From: Haliclona indistincta
Lineage: Eukaryota; Porifera; Demospongiae; Haplosclerida; Chalinidae
Length of the DNA: 64,000 bases
Direction: 5' to 3'
Assembly: GCA_964017065.1 (NCBI GenBank)
Contig: OZ024784.1
Location: 7,421,152-7,485,151, forward strand
In this document: positions 1 through 11,200 of the stretch, piece after piece
How the letters are laid out: the number at the start of each line of letters is the position of its first letter
Numbering within the stretch: the stretch's first letter is position 1
Notes under the pieces: model-generated
The model's input: the letters and a program-made list of their open reading frames with translations, nothing else
What the model was told of the DNA's origin: nothing
Databases searched by the model: none
Position numbers and translations under genes: made by a program

Positions 1-771
1 GTATAACAGCAGTCTCAGCCAGTGTGTGCGTGTTTGTCACCTTCATTGTCCACTTGACATTCAATGGTGATCCAGTATCTTTGGACACTGTAGTTACCAG
101 CACTCTATATTAATTAGCAAACACAGTTATTGTGCAAAAGGTAAGACTGATGCTCACTTTTCCAAAGGTTTTGGTAGTCTTTGTGCTGCAGTAGCACTCT
201 TGCTGTGTGACAAGTGCAAGAAAGATTGTATCATGCCATTAAAATTTTTTAACAGGTGCAGTCTTAAGAGCAATCTTGAATCTTTGCATAATAGCTAATA
301 CATTTAAACAAGTGCTTTTTCCCCACAAGTAGTGATATAGATGTTTAATTTCATTTGCTCAGTTATGTCACGTTCAAACACTTGAACCATGCTAGCCTGG
401 TTGTAAATCTGCGATAATAGAAAATTCTGACCTAACACCTCCAATTTTTCGGCGCTTCTGAACTTCTGCCACAATTACGTCCAAATATTGGGCAAGCAAA
501 TCTGAAATTATTTATTTTGTGCTGAATTTTTAGAAGAAATACAGTATAGTTATTGCACTGTATGAGTTGGTCACAAAGTGCTGTTCTAAAGTGCAGGCAT
601 TAAAATGGTAGGACAGAGGCTCAATTAAAAGATACAGGTAACTTTAAAAGTTGACTGGCTAAAACATTATACCTCTTTGTTGACACACAAGGAGTGACAA
701 ATTTATTTTCAGCAGGAGGAGCCTAGGAGCAGATATTACTAACAACCGGCTGATGATGCTGACGGCATTAC

Positions 772-980
772 CTCCATATCAGTGGATGATGATGGTTGTG
801 GTGCCTCGTAATCTTCAAATGCTGCTTTCTTTAAGTCTCTTAGCTTGTCTTCACGCTATCACGGCATTGTACATTATTGTTAAAATAGAAATACAGAACT
901 TACCAAAGAGTCATTCACAGCTTCAAAAGTACCTCCACGTACTGCATGCGAACACACATTACAAGTGAGCAGTAAATAAA

Positions 981-1036
<56 letters not shown>

Positions 1037-2157
1037 ACAGATGAAATCATTGTACGGCATGTTGAAAATTTCCTAGTATGAGAGAAAAAGAGAATGAATT
1101 ATAGAAACACCGGATAATAATGTTGAATCAATTTTGTAACGACTAACTAAGCTGGTCCACAGTAGGATGACAGACAAAGTGTTGCGATTTTGTTGACTGC
1201 AGGGAATAGTGTCCTGCTAGAACCACCAACAGTACTGTTAATCTAGTCTCGAACGTTCAATTCGTTAATCTTCGACGTTCTAATAATATTATAGCATTAA
1301 ACTTGTTATGTTTGCAATTGGTTGGCAGAATGGTGGGCGGAGAGCTGGACATGGGTGGGGCACCCAACAAGTGTGCTGGGTGGATCCCATTTGGGCCAAG
1401 GTAACCCCCTAAATTATTTAATATTAATTTTAATTTTTATAAAATACAAGTGCAATGGTATGAGGAGTGAGATAGTTGCCTTGTTAGTGGTCTCTGAATG
1501 GTGAGGTGTATAGTTAGGGAGCTGGTCTGTGATCGCAGTGGGGTATGCATAATATAAGTGGCAAGGGTGACCAAACACTTGACCCTCCTGTGAAGTTAAC
1601 TACAGTCTGGCTTTCTTGTCAGACTGGCACTGCCTATGAAACTGATACCATCAAGTTGTCAAAGAGGCCATCAAGTGGAGGTCATAGACAAGGTAAGGTT
1701 GTGCAAAATCTAACAGACAGCGAGTTACAACTACACTGTAACAGGGTTGGCTTTTCTTAACTCCTGTGTCATCCCACTGCCTACTCTAGTCAACGGGACC
1801 TGCTAGTCAAACAGGGGAAAGCCTGGTATTGGCAGTGTTATAGTCTACACTCAGCTGCCTTAGAGGTAAAAGTATATACACTTACCGTAGGAATTGCTGA
1901 TTTATCTGGAAGCATCTTTACCATTTTTGTTGCCTCTCGTTCGTATTCTCTGACAAAAGCTTCTATTTTTCGTGGAACTATTAAGAGAAACCGATGAGAA
2001 CACAACAATTTATATTTATAACCTAACATTGCACTTGAAGATCGGCTATAACGTGCTCCAACTGTTCTGCTGGCGTGTGCTCCACGAGTTGCTCGACATT
2101 ACTCTTGGACTTTACTGCTTTGGCTACTCGACTTTTTCTACCTTTTCTTTTAGGCAT
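772..2157 (-). CDS. CDCA8: Borealin-like protein (chromosomal passenger complex), N-terminal exons, partial
   Basis: Borealin joins INCENP, survivin and Aurora B at centromeres. Exon 1 is 2028-2157 and exon 2 is 1886-1977, both with proper splice sites and matching phase. Exon 1 starts with a basic stretch (MPKRKGRKSRVAK), and exon 2 encodes a charged helix (RKIEAFVREYEREATKM). That order, basic tip then helix, is what the borealin N-terminus looks like. Two further minus-strand exons with good sites, 904-941 and 772-855 (the latter with KLRDLKKAAF and a Ser/Pro tail), may belong to it, but an exon linking them to exon 2 was not found and the C-terminus is not resolved. The start lies 139 bases from the divergent FMO start. 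Assignment rests on a short match and is tentative. Confidence 0.42.
982..1034. repeat. (CA)n microsatellite
   Basis: About 26 uninterrupted CA units. It lies among the putative borealin introns; no function is implied. Confidence 0.97.
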
Positions 2158-2296
2158 TTTCTCTGTAAACTTTTCCCGCCCAAGTTGGCGACTGGGCGTG
2201 GTAATAAGTTATTTGTAAGTTAATAAAGTGAGGTCCCAAAACACCAGTAGTACCAGGCAGACTATAACGAGCACTCCAGTAGACAAAGATACACGT
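2158..2296. promoter_or_regulatory. Divergent promoter, borealin-like / FMO
   Basis: The 139 bases between the two divergent start codons must hold both 5' UTRs and promoters, unless FMO uses the in-frame upstream ATG at 2228. No clear TATA box was identified. Confidence 0.45.
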
Positions 2297-5200
2297 ATGT
2301 ATGTGGCTATTATAGGTGCTGGAGCAGCTGGTTTGTGCTGCGCGCGGCATCTGTCTCAGCACCAGGATGTATTCTCATTTCGAGTGTTCGAGAAGGCTAG
2401 CGGTGTTGGTGGCACGTGGGTATACACTGATCAGACAGGAATAGACGAGACGACTAAGCTACCAGTGCACTCTAGCATGTATGCTAGCTTGAGGTCAGCT
2501 GTTAATTAAGGAAAGTGGTTTTGAATGTAAAGGGTAGTGATGTGCACTAAAACGTTTAATCTGTCTGAATCAATTTCTAGTTGTTTTAGGTACAGTAGCT
2601 TCTGCTAAGCTTTAGCAGCACACAAATCTAAATTTCGTTAGGATCGGTGCTAAAATGGCTGAGTTACAACGGTTTTTGTGGCGGTCACTGTGTGATTTTG
2701 TTCCCCACTAATTCAGCTTGTTCCCCACCAACTAATCAGGAAGTCAGCTTTACATGTACGTTACAAAGCTGACTTCCTGATTACAGTGGCGCTGTTGTGC
2801 ACTTTGTAGCATAGGTGCAAAGCAGTAATCTTGAGTATGACACGACAGCCTGACCTGTTCGGCATAATATAGTAAAGTACGACCAGTCAGATCCACAACA
2901 ATGGCTATAACGGATGCTCGACCAACTATTTGTCTGTTACAGTACATGGCAAACTGGCGTCAGCAGTATCAAATAGTTGTTCCCGTCGCGGGGATTTCTT
3001 CGATCCAATCAGATTGCATAAATTAATGGATAATGAAATATGAATATTCATATGCAACGAACATACGCCTAGAGTTCACGCGGTATTGGCTGCAGTAGAC
3101 GGGCTGTACACCTGTTTTTGACCATGCAAATGTCAGCAACGAGCTGCTGAGAGCTAGCTTGTATGCTCGTCTTTGTAACTTACGCTGTGAACACGGTACA
3201 GAAAGTGTCTGTGCTTTGTCTGCGCTTGAATTAGATGTCATAGTTTAGTTTTTAAGCTGACTATAGATTGTTTTTCCACTAATTTTGTGAGCTAGATCAA
3301 TGAAGCAAACAGCACACTGACTGCCGCCATTTGTTACTAATTGTCACATGAAAATTTGACGTGCATGAAATCCACTGGGTACAACTTTTTATACTGCTGA
3401 CGCCAGACCTTTCCACTGAAATGCAAAGGGGCTGGGTTGCCAGACCATTGAATTAGATGAGCATATAGGAGCTCTCTACAAGTTTTAGTAAGTTACTAAA
3501 ACTTGGTGAAATCTAGCCAGCTGTATTTATATAATTTTGTAGTGCAGCAGCAATCTCTTCAACAATTCTAGGTGAAAGATAGGAAGGAAGGAGCCAGAGT
3601 GTCTAGACAGGCACAAAAAGTCCAGGAAGTGGTTCTAATAAGTCAGGACCACAGCAATATAATTTTTAAAAAGAATGCAGACACCTTATGTTGCTGTAAT
3701 GGATGGTCTGGGCAGACTAGTCAGTGTTACTGAATAGGCAGTCATCACACCCAAGATAATTTGAGGCCTTGCATCCCTCCTTTCTCAATATTTCTTTGCG
3801 CCTCTACCATAGTTTTCATAGGATTCCACCCCTAGTTTCAGAGCCCCTACGAGGATCAGAAAGTTAATTTTGTGCTGCTTTGGTGTTCAACAATAACTTT
3901 GAAGGCCTCAAATCACTCTCAGAGTGCAGACTGTCTAAAAGCTGATAAGCTTCATCTGGGAAGCCTCTTTCCTAGAAAGATTCTGTATGAAACCCTGTGA
4001 AACTTATCTATAAACCTGAACGGCCTGAACCTGAATGAACTCATTTTTACTGTGAGCATGTACTTCACTTACTTATTCTGTCTTTGAATACTCCAGGAGT
4101 AGCTTGATGAGGAATAAGCGAACTGTAATAATGTGTACATGAAGTTTTTGAGTTTAGTCAAGGCCCTGGCTAAGATTTGTATGCAGGAGAGGATAACTCA
4201 ACTGTTTAAGGGTAATTTGACCCCAAGTACATGTAATAAAAGTTGTGATATGTGCCTAATTGTCTATCCGCTGCGAAATACCCGAAAATGACCACACTCT
4301 TTTTATCGGCAGTGTCACTAACAATAATTAGTCCATCTTCTTAACCATTTTAGTAACCTACTTTCTAGCAACTGTTCTAAGGTAATGTGACCCTAAGGAA
4401 TGTATTGGGATGTGTGCCAAAACCAATATTCACTGCAACAAGCAAACAAAGATGGCTACAGCTTTTTCAAAAATGCATTAACATCTATTTTAAAGAGTTT
4501 AATATTTTAAGATTCAGCTGATGGTTTGAAAACAGTACAAGTACAGGCAGGAGCCCATAAGAGCAGCAGCATCCAGCAGCCCATAAGAGCATCCTCTTAT
4601 GGGCTCCTGGTACAGGGTATTACCAACAAAAAGACACATTTATTAACTTGAGGAGTCACTTAAATATAAACTTAGGCAGTATTTAAAAAATGATGTTTAC
4701 AAAATTAAGTTATTCAGTGACAGGGTTTTTGCAGGATTCACCTCCTTGCAGTATTTGCAACACTTGATTCCAGCTACCCTGCAGCGACATATCCATTCTT
4801 GTGGGCACATTTACCACATGTACAAGGATCGGGAAAGTCTTCAAGCTTGGCGGTAACAATACAAGGAACTATTAAATTTTCTTTGTGAAACCATACGACT
4901 CAGCGTTCATTTCTAAACCATCTTTAAATGGGGCATGTATCCATAGCTGTTGTTGATAATATGCCCTTTGAATATGCTTTCTTACATTGGCTGACATGCA
5001 GAGAATTTTCTCAAAATTTTGAGGGAATTGCTATTAAAAGCAGCAAGACGTAATTCATCAAATGTTTCCAAGTCTTTTGTTGGCTTGAGACACCTTACTA
5101 CAGCACTGGGGACAAGCTTGCAAGGTGTCTTCCTGCACTCCGTGCTCTGACTGGATGTGATACAACTAGCAAGATTTCTATAAAGCATGCAGCAATGAAA

Positions 5201-7207
5201 GCTATCCACAACAATTTAACACTGATACAGAACTTGAAGTCTTTAACAACTCAGAGTTGACAGAGAGCATGATATAGACGGCAGAAAATTATCTAGTAAG
5301 TAAATGTGCTCACAAGAATGGATATGTCGCTGCAGGATAGCTGGAATCAAGTGTTGCAAATACTGCAAATGTAAGGAGGTGAATCCTGCAAAACCCTGTC
5401 ACTGAATAACTTAATTTTTGTGAACATCATTTTTGTAATGCTAAAATACTGCCTAAGTTTATATTTAAGTGACTCCTCAAGTTAATAAATCATGTCTTTT
5501 TGTTGGTACTACCCTGCACTTGCACTGTTTTCAAACCATCAGAATCTTAAAATATTAAACTCTTTTTAAAGCATTTCTGAAAAAGCTGTAGCCATCTTTG
5601 TTTGCTTTTTGCAGTGAATATTGGTTTTGGCTCACATCCCAATACATTCCTTAGGGTCATATTATTACCAGTTACTAGAAGGTAGGTTACTATGGTTAAG
5701 AAGATAGAGCAATTATTGTTAGTGACACTTCCGATAAAAGGGCGTGGTCATTTTCGAGTATTTTTTAGCGGATAGACAATTTGGCACATATCACATCTTA
5801 TTACATGTACTTGGGGTCAAATTACCCTAAAACAGCTGAGTTATCCTCTCCTAAATTAAATGCATACAAATCTTAGTCAGGGCCTTACTTTCAAGCTACT
5901 ACACGAAATTTAGTCATTATTATGGATTAGCTACATAATGTACTACACTAAAACTTTTTTTATCCAATAGAACTAACTTGCCTAAAGAAGTAATGGCGTT
6001 TCCAGGTTTTCCATTTTCACAAGACCTGCCATCATTTGTACATCACACAGACATGCTGGAATATCTGAAGAAGTACACAAATCACTACAAACTAGAGAGA
6101 TTTATTAGTTTCTCCACTCTGGTTGAGACAATTTTACCTGTTGAAAGTGCTACAAAGTGTTTACAAGAGAATGGATTGTGTTTAGACCAGATAAAATGGG
6201 AAGTGACTAGCAGAAATTTGATATCTAATACTAGCACTACTGAGGTATTTGATGCTGTACTAGTGTGTAATGGGTAAGTCAACAACAATTGCCTGCTTGT
6301 ACACACAATCTTGCATACACATTGTTTTTGAATCGATAAATGTAATCAATCACTCAGCAAATCCTTGTCACTGTATTACTGTAGTCTGTTATCTCTTCAT
6401 TTTAGACACTATTTTAAACCATATGTATCAGAAGTACCAGGATTGAGCAGATTTCCGGGTCTGGTAGTTCATAGTCACTTGTATCGCTATGCTGAGTCCT
6501 TCGCCAACCAGAGTGTTCTGGTAATAGGAGCTGGTGCGTCTGGTAGAGACATTGCTGTCGACCTATCCAGTTATGCAGACCAGGTCTTCCTCAGCCATCA
6601 CAAGGACCCTATTGAGAGCCCGCTACCCAATAACCTTCACCAAGTACTCAGTGTGACTGATATATTTGAGAATGGTGAGGTGTTGTTTGCATGTGGTGAG
6701 CGATACCACATTGATAGCATCCTTCTGTGCACGGGATATGAGTATGAGTTTCCTTTTCTCGATCCCAAGTGTGGTATTAGTGTACAAGATCATCGTGTTT
6801 CCCCTTTATATAAGCATATTATTAACACTCTGCATCCCAGCATGGGTTTCATAGGGTTAAACTTTCCTGTGCTTCCGTTTCCTTACTTTAACGCTCAAGT
6901 TCAGTTTCTTCTCTCGGTTTGGCTGGGGACAACTAAACTACCTAGCAAGCAGGAAATGGACCAAGAGAACGAGGAAAGATTTCAGAAACTACTTAAACTT
7001 GGCTTGTCGAAAAGAAAAGCTCATTATCTTGGACCATACCAGTGGAACTATGCACACGAGCTAGCCAGTATTGGTGGGTTTGCTCGCCTTGATCCTGTGA
7101 TTGAAGAACTTTATGACGAGGTTGGCAAAGAGAGGCTTCGTGATCTAGTTCACTACAAAGAGAACAACTATGAAACGATCGATTGCACTACTTGGAAGCG
7201 TTTATAA
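2297..7207 (+). CDS. Flavin-containing monooxygenase
   Basis: This FAD- and NADPH-dependent monooxygenase oxygenates nitrogen or sulfur in small nucleophiles. Exons are 2297-2493, 5971-6273 and 6406-7207, giving about 433 residues, close to the 430-530 usual for the family. The FAD site GAGAAG lies near residue 7, followed by GVGGTW. The family-typical SLRTNLPKEVMAFPGFPF is built across the first splice junction. The FMO fingerprint is FPGLVVHSHLYR, and the NADPH site is GAGASG about 20 residues later. No C-terminal membrane anchor is seen, so it resembles short plant/fungal/invertebrate FMOs more than vertebrate microsomal ones. The ATG at 2297 places the FAD strand at the N-terminus as usual; an in-frame ATG at 2228 would add 23 residues. 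Intron 1 (3.5 kb) is unusually long for this locus and holds an inverted-repeat element. Confidence 0.93.
2736..2782. repeat. Short inverted repeat in FMO intron 1
   Basis: Two roughly 20-base arms reading AATCAGGAAGTCAGCTTT and its complement are separated by a short loop. It may be the tip of a decayed foldback element. Confidence 0.6.
4161..5886. mobile_element. Large imperfect inverted-repeat element in FMO intron 1
   Basis: The left arm is 4161-4814 and the right arm 5300-5886, with a spacer at 4815-5299. The arms match almost end to end when one is reverse-complemented (outer ends AAGGCCCTGGCTAAGATTTG and its counterpart at 5870-5886). Read on the minus strand, the spacer and left arm contain a decayed coding region: 5209-4982 is open, and after a frame change the reading resumes with a segment containing ANVRKHIQRAYYQQQLW. 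It finishes in a Cys-rich tail (CTCGKC, CRCRVAGIKCCKYC) that is also present, inverted, in the right arm. I read this as a transposon-derived gene whose 3' part was duplicated in inverse orientation. The family is not identified. Confidence 0.75.
4547..4609. mobile_element. 63-bp foldback insertion inside the left arm
   Basis: A hairpin-forming insert (GAGCCCATAAGAG and its complement near the ends) is flanked by a direct repeat GTACAG at 4541-4546 and 4610-4615. The equivalent place in the right arm (about 5510-5530) has one such site and no insert, so the right arm shows the pre-insertion state. Confidence 0.65.
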
Positions 7208-7284
7208 TGTCATTGATTGTCTCACTGAACTATTCAAATGTGTACTGTTAATATCACAAATTTGTTTTGTTCTATATTATGTGA

Positions 7285-7969
7285 CTATATAATGATGATG
7301 GCACGAGATCCTTTGGTTCCTCCTTCATGTGTACGCCACGTGTAGAGAGCAAATGCTGCACTGGCACCAATGATGCCGCAACATATAGCAGCAAATATCT
7401 ATAACACCAAAGATGAAATGAAAACAACGATATGTAGTACTTACTACTCCAGCTGCATACAGTGCTTTAGCTGGTGATATGGCAGCAAAAATGATGCAGA
7501 TTAGCACAGCAACAGCAAACAGGACAGTATAGGCGATGGCAATTATTGCATCCTGAGTAAATTGTATGAAAGTCACACATCGTAACGGTGTGTAATGATA
7601 TACTCACTATAAGTCTGTGGACATAAAACTCAGGAACAAACATCTCTATTACGAATACAATCACCACGTATACAACCCAACCAACTGAAATGAATCCATT
7701 CCATCCTCCTACCCCACCACCAGCTACAATCATCAGTATAAAGAACACGACAGTAAATGGCTGCATAGGAAAAAACAATATTACAAGAACTAGCTGGTGC
7801 ATTAATAGCATACAATAGACGCTGCTCGTAGTATTCCTTCAATGCTGCGAGGGTATCTTGTGTCGACAACGAATCCTGAGCGTTTGCGAGTAGCATCTTC
7901 GCTCTCTCCTGAGGGTTCTCTGTTGTCCCATTCACCGCCCTTCTCGTTGGAATCGTCGTACTCAGCCAT
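7285..7969 (-). CDS. MARVEL-type four-transmembrane protein
   Basis: Exons are 7814-7969, 7608-7760, 7445-7552 and 7285-7398, all phase 0, giving 176 residues. An acidic cytosolic N-terminus of about 40 residues is followed by SIEGILRAAS, which resembles the lead-in to the first helix of MARVEL proteins (MAL, plasmolipin, CMTM). Four hydrophobic segments follow, including PFTVVFFILMIVAGGG, then a Gly/Ala-rich last pair and a short tail. MARVEL proteins act in membrane apposition and vesicle transport at the plasma membrane or Golgi. Length and topology fit; the exact subfamily cannot be named. Its stop lies 77 bases from the FMO stop (convergent), and its start is 265 bases from NOB1 (divergent). 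Confidence 0.75.
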
Positions 7970-8234
7970 AATGTCACGAATAGATCGTCGGAGTATGCAG
8001 CCTGCTTGCTTGAGAACCGGGGGCGTTCAGGAGGAACTGGTGACCACAGGCTAGGCTAGGCACGTCACAGGCCTCGGCACAGGCAGTCAGTGCACGTGAT
8101 CATGATGTAAGTTTATCGATAAGGCCAAGGCCAAGGCCAGAGCCAAGGCTTACCGCGCGTACCGTACGTACGACTGCACCGTACCGGCCGTACCCGGCCC
8201 GGTCCCGTAATCTCGTCACACACGTGTTAGCGCA
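7970..8234. promoter_or_regulatory. Divergent promoter, MARVEL protein / NOB1
   Basis: This GC-rich spacer has a direct repeat of GGCCAA units around 8122-8150 and several CpG-rich CGTACG-like steps around 8155-8200. It must serve two divergent transcripts. No TATA box is obvious. Confidence 0.45.
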
Positions 8235-11200
8235 ATGTCTCTAGACAAAGTGAAGGTTCTCGTAGCAGATTCTGGTGCCTTTATAAAGGGAGTGCCCTTA
8301 CACGAATGGAGCGAGAGGGTAGTCACCGTAAGAGAAGTGTTAGGTGAAATACGAGACTTCAACACTCGACAAAGAATTCAGTTACTGCCATACAAATTGG
8401 AGTTTAAAGAACCTACTCCATCGGCTATCTACTATGGTTAGTTAACATGGTGGTGCTGTTTAATGTGATGTCTGTGTGTAGTAACCGAGTTTGCTAAGAA
8501 AACTGGTGATTATCGCAGTCTGTCAGCTGTTGATTTACGAGTGCTGGCCTTGGTCTATCAGCTTGAGTGTGAGAGTGGTCCTGAGAGGGGAAAACAGCTG
8601 AGAGCTGAGCCTGTGAAGACCAGCACATCGCATAATGTTTGTGCAAGTCAAAGCTACATTGAATGTGTGATAAACTAACTAACCATTGTGTAGTTTCAGA
8701 TTGGACAGAGTCATGGTACGACTGCTATTGCTGGGTTTTATAAGGGTCCTCAGGTAAAAAAGGAATTTAATGTTGCTGAAACTATGTTGGTTATGTAGAA
8801 TACCAAGCTAAGTCATGAAGAAATTACGCAGCCACAATCTGAGGAGTTGAACACATCTGAGAGAGAACAGGGCTCTGTAGTAGATGTAGTAAAAGATAAA
8901 AGTGGAGTAAAAGACATTGATCATCTTGCTGACTCTATTATGAAAGTAACAGTAAGCAATGAAGAGCAAATTGGTGTGATTAAGTACACTGAAGGAGACG
9001 ACGATGATGATGATGATGATGATGATGATGGCTGGATCACACCTGAAAATATTGTGAAAGTTTGTAATGAACTGGGTGGTGGTATGGAAGAGAGCCCGGC
9101 AGGTGTTAGTGTGTGCTGTGTTACAGCAGACTATGCGATGCAAGTAAGGTGTGACTCGATCCAGCTGACTGTATCAATTAAAATTTTTGTTTTGTTGTAG
9201 AATGTGCTACTACAAATCGGTCTAAATGTGCTCTCAATGAATGGAATGCTTGTCAAGGAACTCCGCACATATGCTCTCAAGTGCACTGCTTGTTTTAAGT
9301 GAGTTTGACTTATATCGCGTTCACACTACGCACTAGAACAGAACTGAACCGGGCCGGTTGCAAATCTCTGAAACAATGAACACAACTGAACTGTGCTAAA
9401 ACTGAACTGAACTGCACCATCGCGTCACACCAACCATAGGTGGGCCGCTTCTAGCACGGTTCGGTTGTGTCGGAACTTAGATCATAAAGTGTGGCACGGT
9501 TCGGTTCGGCCCGGTTCCAACGTGCAGTGTGAATTGGGTATTAGTACCATACTAAACTATGTTGAGCACAATAATAGTAAGCCTCTGCTTATAACCTTGT
9601 CACCAGTCTGTCTAAACCAGTGCTGGGGAAAATGCTGACCACACATCCATGATAATGTGTGGTCAGAGTCCAGGGAGAAAATTTGTATGAGTGTTCACAT
9701 GCAAAAAATGTGTAATTATGCCACGCGGTAGACGTGGCATATTTAGGGTTGGGCGGAAAACAAGATGGCGGCTACACTTAGGCTAAACGCAATAATTCAC
9801 GTATATCTTGGCTGTTGACGACATCAGGGGTATTTTAACTACCTAGGGGCTATCCTAAGAGGTAAGCGCTTACAATGAGTCTACTCATAAAGACTATAAG
9901 GCCAGTTGCTATGGGCATGACAAGATGGCGTCTCGCCTGGAGGCACTAAGTACGGCACTACCATATCTTCGCCTTACGGGCCTTTCAAGAGAATCTAACG
10001 TTCTGACGCTCTTTACACGATTTATGCGATGACAAAGAGACCTTCAGAAGCAAAAGAATCCACGTCTAAGGTGGTAAACCAGAGTTCACGTGTTCACCCG
10101 TTTGTTCATCTTCTTTCTTCTTCTTCTTCTTCTCCCGCCAGCCTAGCGCCGCGGCGATTGAGCTATTCGAAACAAAAGCTATACAGAAACTACACTAGTC
10201 GTTGGGAGCAGTGCACCTGATATCTATTTAAGCCTAAATCACTAACAGAGGCGAGTATTTCCAGAAAAACAGCGATTTTGGGTCCATAACAGACTCCATT
10301 CCATCATTCTGTTTGAACTCCGTTACTAGGTTACGCCTACTCGCGCACGCCCGTGTATGTAATTATTCTAATACAAGCGCACCTTAGTACAAATTGCTTG
10401 GAACGCGAGTGCTGCTGCCTCTAGCAGTGTTGTTCACAGCAGACAACGTGCAAATCTTCACTGTTACACTGGATTTGTCTGTTCAGGCTTGTAAGAATGC
10501 TAGCTTAAGCTTAGCTAATGTTGCATGGTACGTGTTGCAGGCATGCAGTGCAGAGTCGATTGAGCCATGTGCAGGCTCATCAGTGCAGTCAGCTGAACTA
10601 GTTCTCTTTATACTCTGTATTAGCATATGTGCCAACTAAGTCATTAATAAAAAAAGAAAAGAAACAAGTAATAAAAACATTTTAAACAAAATGCAAGAGA
10701 TTTAGGGTTGGTACATTTGTCAAAAAAGAATGGAAACAAGATTTTGAAATGAAATGGATTGTAACAATAGCAGTGTAATGCTACCTCCCTAAATTAACTG
10801 CTTTCGATAGTTGTGGTTAATTTAATAGGGAGGTAGCATTACACTGCTATTGTTACAATCCATTTCATTTCAAAATCTTGTTTCCATTCTTTTTTGACAA
10901 ATGTACCAACCCTAAATCTCTTGCATTTTGTTTAAAATGTTTTTATTACTTGTTAATGTTAATGAATGTTACAAAAATTAATGAATATTATTGTTGGCCT
11001 TAAACGAACAGCGGGCGGATAAAAACATTGGGAATTACGGAATCGACGCGGACGTTCCGCGAGCTCAGCAGGCGTATAAAAAGGGCAGGGCCAGGCCGGA
11101 TGTAAAATGACCGCTAATACAGAAATGGCGGCGATTTTCAAACTTACAAAGTTTTGAACCGCTTTCGCGCCACTGCCATTTACTAACACTACACACATGC

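Noticed and set aside
66..129. Minus-strand exon candidate at the window edge
   Set aside because: Two frames are open with plausible peptides, so neither can be preferred; the match to the borealin C-terminus was too weak.
1621..1841. Plus-strand exon-like pieces with good acceptor and donor sites between borealin exons
   Set aside because: Frames after splicing give no recognisable peptide and no upstream start; probably chance sites.
4982..5209. P2X7-type intracellular domain from CC/SCIT spacing
   Set aside because: Downstream frames show a transposon-like helix and Cys-rich tail instead; the similarity was only in Cys spacing.
10394..10639. Open frame with hydrophobic start
   Set aside because: Begins at a non-ATG codon, sits in the NOB1 intron among repeats and has no family features.
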